From: Phoebastria nigripes
Taxonomy: Eukaryota > Chordata > Aves > Procellariiformes > Diomedeidae
Length of the DNA stretch: 64,000 nt
Direction of reading: 5' to 3'
Assembly: GCA_035582835.1 (NCBI GenBank)
Contig: JAYKAV010003099.1
Span: 2,070,363 to 2,134,362 of the forward strand
This document shows positions 26,973 to 64,000 of this stretch, piece by piece (the stretch's first letter is position 1; every line of letters starts with the position of its first letter). A program made the position numbers and the translations under genes. The notes below the pieces were generated by a model. The model was not told where the DNA came from and made no database searches. It saw only the letters and a program-made list of their open reading frames with translations.

Positions 26973-27607
26973 ACACAGGTTTAAAATATTTAAAAATAGC
27001 TCTTATGGGCATTACACTTAAATTTTATGACATGTTTATTGGACTTTGAAGAAATGTACAATATGTCATTTGACACTATATTTTAAAAAGGGCCTTATGT
27101 ACTAAAATTTTTTTCCATAGGTTTTATTTTTCTTATCAACATTTGTTCAAGTCATATATATTAAGGGAGGAGGGAAATAAAATTACACAAAAAGAATGTC
27201 TGCAAATACAAGTAGTAATTTTATTGCAATATACCGTAGCTAAGTGGTCTGGGGAAATCGGAACAGTTTGGAGCTCAGTACAATTACAACACTGTGGAAT
27301 TCAACAGAGGAATTTTTTTTTTTTTCTTAAAGCAAAGAAATAAAAGGAAAAATAAAAGAAAAAAGCTCCCTTGATGAAAATTTATAACAGAATCACATGA
27401 CCTAGACAGACGCACACGTGTGCACATACATCAATATATGGCTTATCTGTTGCAGAGAGGAATGTGCAACCTTTTCTGACCTTCCCACTGTTCCTGGACA
27501 AGGCTCTTGCCAAGGTGACCGAGAAGCTGAATTCTCCTATATATTATTATATACTCCTTTTCACTGCTTTGCTGCCGGAGTCTGCAGTTTTTAGGGTAGC
27601 ACCTTTA

Positions 27608-27646
27608 TTTTTTTTTTCCCCCCACGTGGGGAAAAAAAAAAAAAAA
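27608..27646. repeat. T10-C6-ACGT-G4-A15 near-palindrome in the 3'UTR
   Basis: CCCCACGTGGGG at 27620-27631 is a perfect 12-bp palindrome flanked by a T run on one side (after two extra C) and an A run on the other. As RNA it can fold as a GC stem extended by about 10 A-U pairs with a two-base bulge. Confidence 0.6.
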
Positions 27647-27789
27647 CACGAGAGAACACAACAGAAGAAGGGAGACGGATGGACATGGCTCTCCCAGACC
27701 GAAAAGCACCGCGCGGCATCGCCGCTCCCTCCAGCACGGCTTCGCCTCCCCTCCTCGGATGCTGCTGCTCTCTGCTTGGGAAGGAGGGG

Positions 27790-27842
27790 GGAAAAGACAT
27801 CATATATAGGCTTTTCTTCACAGTAAATGTGATGTCTTTTCC
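27790..27842 (-). repeat. 13-bp perfect inverted repeat in the 3'UTR (stem-loop candidate)
   Basis: Arms GGAAAAGACATCA (27790-27802) and TGATGTCTTTTCC (27830-27842) are exact reverse complements with a 27-base loop. In the mRNA this would form a 13-bp stem. Confidence 0.6.
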
Positions 27843-28177
27843 TTTACGGTGAAAGACCCTCCTTGGCTCAAGCGTTGCTGTAATACTCCAGGCCAAATAA
27901 TAATTAAAAAAAAAAAAAACCCACCCTGCAACATCTATTTTCCAGCCGAGAGATCTAAACAAGGAAAACGGCCAGGGAGAAAACAAACAAACAAACAGAA
28001 AAAGAAGATGGTGTCAGCAGGTTGCGAGCCAAAAACGCTGCATGAAAAAAACCAAAAAGCCATCCTGGCAGAGCCACCGTGGGAAGACCAGGAAAATTGC
28101 AGACTCCCGGGAGCGCCCGGCGGGCAGCACCTGCGCAACTTCAGCATCACGTCAGGACATCCAACAAATACATAAAT

Positions 28178-28185
28178 TAGCACCA
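28178..28185 (-). promoter_or_regulatory. miR-29 family 8-mer seed match in the COL5A1 3'UTR
   Basis: The gene strand reads TGGTGCTA, a full 8-mer match to the miR-29 seed. The miR-29 family is an established repressor of many collagen mRNAs. Function here is inferred from the seed only. Confidence 0.6.
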
Positions 28186-28519
28186 CAAACATTCGGCGAC
28201 CGAGTACAATCTGGTATGGTTACCACCGTATAAAATGCATGAATATTCTTGGAAAAAAAAAGGAAAAAAAAAAAAAAGAAAAAAAGATGTAAGCACATTT
28301 AATACTTTTTCTACATGGGCCGTATAAGCTACCGCAATACAATTAAGGAAAGGAGCAGGTCTTCTACATAACAAATATGAAGGCGGCATGCATTTATAAT
28401 CAAAGACTGTAGCAAAAAAGCCTGCAGTCTGTGTTGAAAGTGGCTAAAAAGCAAAGGCTGGTGGGAGATTGGCCAATGGCAGGGTATCACCAGTGTTGTA
28501 TTAAAGTTATTCAAATAGA

Positions 28520-28527
28520 TAGCACCA
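28520..28527 (-). promoter_or_regulatory. Second miR-29 family 8-mer seed match in the COL5A1 3'UTR
   Basis: The gene strand again reads TGGTGCTA, 342 bases from the first site. Confidence 0.6.
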
Positions 28528-29863
28528 CAGAGACACGTAAAAATAAAAAGCACCTTTTTTTTTTTTTTTTTTTTCTTCACACTTTATATTCAGAGAGGAC
28601 AAATGGATTTCCCCTGCCACTGCAATCTGCCGCTGGGAACGGATTTTTTTTTTTTTATTATTATTATTTTAAAAGAATGCTGAAGAAAAAAAAAAAAAAA
28701 AGAAGAATTAATTTAAAACATGTATGTTAAGGTAAGCAAGTGTATAAAAAGGCAGAGACTCAAAGTGGATCCTGCTTTTAGATCAGGCTTTTGTAGAAAT
28801 CTTGTTAAAAAGTGGCTTTAAAATTTCCTTATTTTGAAGCGAATCATTCCAAAAGGCATCTGTGGCTCGGGGGGCTGTGGTTTGCCACTCATTGGGCTCT
28901 CATCCTGCAAAGACTCGTGCCTGGGCGTAACTCCAAGCCCCTCCAGATCCAGGCTTGGGGTTGGGAAGAGGCGGGAGCGGTGGGGACGGGAGCTGCCGTC
29001 TTCGTTCCCAGGTGGATGCTTGGCTGGGATGGTGGTGGGAGAGATGGTGGTTTCAATACAGACAAGGTCACATGCATGTTTTGAAGCCAGAAACATTTAA
29101 ACATTTAAAATAATATACAATACAAATATTTACTTACAAACATACAAAAATATAAGCACCTTTAATACACGGGAAAGAGATGCCCAGTGTGACTTTTAGC
29201 TATCAAATTCACGGGGTTAAATTTTGTAAAACGTAGAATTAACACGATTCAATGGAGATACTAAAAATTCTGGAAATGGCCATGACGTCTGCTTGCTAGA
29301 GCCGATCCAAATCTCGTGGAAGTCAATGAAATGCCTCCGATGAGCTTCGGCAGGGTTTAGATTGGAGCCAGGACTGCCGGGACTTCAACATCAAGCTGAA
29401 CACAGGAATTTCAAGTTTTTTCCATTTTTCCTTAGAAACAAACAAACAAACAATAATCTATAGTCAAGCGCTTGGTATCGCTTCGTTGCAAGAAGAAGTC
29501 TTTGATGGTGGCGGGGTCTGCTCGGTGGCTGTGGAGCAGCAGCGGTGGGAGCAACGGTGGCGGCGGCACGGGGACAGGTCTCCGGGCCACGCGTGCGGCG
29601 GTCGGTCATGTGATTCTGCGTCTGTCGCGGGAACGGTCCTCTCGGGCGGCGGTTCGGTACGTGTGGGTGCGGTGGCGCAGAGGAACTTGGGCAAAACGAG
29701 GAACAAAACAAAACGGAAAAAAATAACCCATCGCTGTCCAGTTTCAGAACGTGCATGTGACAAGGAATTCTTTTTTTCTCTTTTTTTTTTTTTTTTTTAA
29801 TTAATTAAATGGCGCAATGAGGTTACGAGGTTGCTCATTTGGAGACTAGTTTTCAGGTGGCTC

Positions 29864-61462
<31,599 letters not shown>

Positions 61463-64000
61463 CTGGAANGAAAAAGAAATGAAGAGGAGTTAGCAGCCAG
61501 CATCACAAGCTGAGCTCGCAGCAGATGAACCCACAACGGAGCCTATTGCACTCAAACTGTCCCCAAAACCTCTCTGGTTCTCATTTGCAATGAAAAGAAC
61601 AACAGCAGGTTTACTTTCATCTCCTGATTCTTGTATTTATNTTAATTTATAATGCTTGGGCAGGTCTGGACGGTAATCCCAATGCCCAGACACCATCTAC
61701 CATCTGAGGGAAAGAGTCTCTTAAGAAAACATAACCCGAGGCCTCTAAAACACCACAAAGACTTTCAAAGATGAGGCCACCCACTCGGACCATGCAGTCT
61801 CCTAAAAAAACCTTCCAACACACCAGAGCCACACCAACTCTGCCACCCCAAAATCTACAATCCCTTTTCCCACTGATCTCCGCTCGTCCCTTCACCCAGC
61901 TCCCGACATGGGGAAGAGCTGGTCCTCGCCCCGGCCGGGAGCAGGGCAGGCTGGCTCACACCGACGCACACACGTGTTGCAAGACCTGTACCGTTAAATA
62001 TTTAAGGAATGACAGCAGCAGAGCGGGGTTCCTGCTCCAAACAGTTATTTTACGCCACACAAGCCGGTTAAGCTGCCCCACATATTTACAAATCTTTCTT
62101 CATCTCTGTGAACTTTGTGCTAAACAAGTAATTTAAGACATTGTTTTGCAGCAGCAACAAAGCAGCAGGCTTATGAGATCTGACAGATGCACTCAGCTTC
62201 CTCTAATGGGGGACTGTGATTAATTCTGACAGGAAAAAGACAGAGACGGCTGGGTCCTAAATCTGGCATTACGTTAAGCTCCATTACCCTGCGCCTAAAG
62301 AAAACTAATGGTCTAGAGCTTGCTCCCTGAAAACACTATTTTGGCTAGTGTCAAGTTACCAAAAAAAATACCCATAGGTTTAACTTTCTTCCTTTGGACC
62401 TGCAATCCACTACCGTTACTAATCGCCTGTTAAAGGAAGGAAGAGAAAGGCTTGCTTTCTATGTAAGGAACACAGAATGCTTAAAATACCACTTGCCATT
62501 TTCTGCCCCAAATCCATCATCTCATAATCTTGCCTTCTCGTATTTGGCACTCATTAACCAGGNGAACATAAAACAGGAGCTGGAAAACTTTACAATCAAC
62601 TTTCTTCAAGCTACTAAAATTAGTCCTGCTGAATCCTCCTTGTTCTGCGGCTCCATTTAATAAACCCTGCTGGCATGCCTTTTTTTAATTAATTACAAAA
62701 ATCATTTTAAAAGTACTCCAGCTGGTTTTCCTTTAGCTACAGGAGGCTAAATTCAGAGCAGGCGGAGAGGAGCGTGTGCCACCTCCCTGCAGGTAGCCCC
62801 ACACACTCCTGTCCTTCTTCAATTCTATTTTTAAGCAAAATTTTCCCCTGCTTATTGCTATCATTAATCATGCATACAGCACTGTGTACTGTGGCGAAGA
62901 ATTTATATAGCTCTGTAAATGTACACAGACCTATATTTTTCAAACGGGCATACCGAGGGGAAAGGCATCTAAATTCAGATTATTTTCTAGGCACCCAAAT
63001 AAATGGTCTGGATTTCGGTACCTCCACGCACCCCCAGGCTCTGTCAGACCGGGCAAGCAGGGAGATCTATTACCCTGTGCTAATGGCAGAGGCCTATTAG
63101 CTCTAAAAATAAGACCACTTATTCACGTCTAACTATTGATTTTATGATCAGGTTTTGAAAACGTCCAAGCAAGCTCACCCGAGCTCGCCTGCGCCTGCAG
63201 GCACCTGGGTGAGAACNGGCACCGTGACGAGCAGACGCTTGCCAAAACTATCGTGATGTTTAACAGGTCACACTTCTCCAAAAATACCAAACATCTTTCC
63301 CCCCCCCATTTTTAACTTTGCCAGCCCTTTCGTGCAGCTGAATGGCCAGAAGCTGTGGTTTCGGGTTTGCTCGGTAAAGCTCTGCCAGTGCTGCAAGCTC
63401 TGCCAGCACCAAAGTCCAGCTGCCCGCGCTGGTGCTGGCAGGATCTGCTGGTACTGCTCTTCTATCTTCGGTTTTCACCTTTTTTTTATTAATTTAAGGA
63501 CTTGGGAAGACTACTCNTGTTGCTGAAATAATGAGCTGGAAAGCTTATTTCAAATCCTAGATGATGACGATCGTAAGAGAAATGTGTGATTCATATTATT
63601 TTGGACACAAACAACTGTGTTGAATAGCATAATAGTAATACCTCGTAAAAAGAAAAGACAAACACATGATTTTGGGCTGTTTCAGCTGCAAATTGGGTTA
63701 CTCCACAATGCACTGGAGAAGCAAATCTTAGAAACTCTCCTTCTTGACTTTAGGTGGACACACTCATAAAATAGCAAATTTACTGGTCTCAGGAGAATCN
63801 GAGGGGAATTTATCAAGTCTAACTCAATGAGGCTTAAATTAAGTTGATGGTTTCCATTTGGTTCGTGTGGTGTGATCCCAGCACAGTCTATCGTTCTGTA
63901 TATAATTGCTTTTCACTTATTTCAAATCGGATACTCGGGAGCAAAAAAAAGGATACCAAAACAGTTACTGAAAATCAGTATTTCTGCTATTCTTAAAAAA
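61463..64000 (-). other. COL5A1 intron, incomplete at the window edge
   Basis: I searched for GG-initial exons with flanking splice sites and found none. It contains no recognised element. Confidence 0.75.

Larger units (their letters stand above)
26915..29863 (-). other. COL5A1: COL5A1 3'UTR (approximate)
   Basis: This stretch of about 2.9 kb runs from the TAA stop to the clustered poly(A) hexamers and has no coding exon. It is AT-rich with many homopolymer runs: on the plus strand T20 at 28555-28574, T18 at 29781-29798 and A15 at 27632-27646. A GC-rich patch lies near the stop. Other AATAAA hexamers on the sense strand, such as the one at plus 27604-27609, could give shorter alternative forms. 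The exact cleavage site is inferred, not seen. Confidence 0.75.

Noticed and set aside
62380..62410. TTTGGACCTGCAATCC as a possible further helix exon
   Set aside because: The read from the AG gives GTCCAAAGG, not a glycine-first frame, and there is no donor at a collagen exon length.

Overview
The window looks like vertebrate nuclear DNA, most likely from a bird. It carries the 3' half of a fibrillar collagen gene on the minus strand, with 34 coding exons in compact introns, and one intron holds a fossil of the CR1 LINE family that is typical of sauropsids. Single N bases are scattered through the sequence, as in a draft assembly. I see no bacterial, phage, CRISPR or operon-type feature.

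The only gene I can name with confidence is COL5A1, the pro-alpha1(V) collagen chain. It runs right to left from an upstream part beyond base 64000. Twenty-nine triple-helix exons lie between 61462 and 40383. Their sizes are 36, 45, 54, 90 or 108 bp; each begins with a glycine codon and is a multiple of 9 bp. Five exons then encode the helix end, a furin-type RTRR site, and the C-propeptide: 259, 113, 69, 234 and 147 bp including the stop at 29864-29866. The 34 exons add to 2820 bp (939 residues plus stop) with every splice phase consistent. The first two helix exons in the window hold the basic cluster known in human alpha1(V) as the heparin-binding site. The C-propeptide sequence, including the ending PACFMG, separates COL5A1 from COL11A1.

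From 29863 down to about 26915 lies a 3'UTR of about 2.9 kb that ends at three clustered poly(A) hexamers. It holds two 8-mer miR-29 seed matches, a 13-bp perfect inverted repeat, a poly-T/CCCCACGTGGGG/poly-A hairpin-like block and a GC-rich patch close to the stop codon.

Bases 1 to about 26900 are downstream of COL5A1, and I recognise no gene there. Most of it is unannotatable intergenic DNA with AT-rich blocks that could be regulatory. The odd part is 12.1-15.8 kb. It has an N-enriched stretch with a mostly open but broken minus frame, a series of short plus-strand exon-like blocks with good splice signals, and three 92-bp tandem copies, the last interrupted by NNNN. This is either an unrecognised small transcript or an assembly-damaged repeat. 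From 61463 to 64000 is intron.
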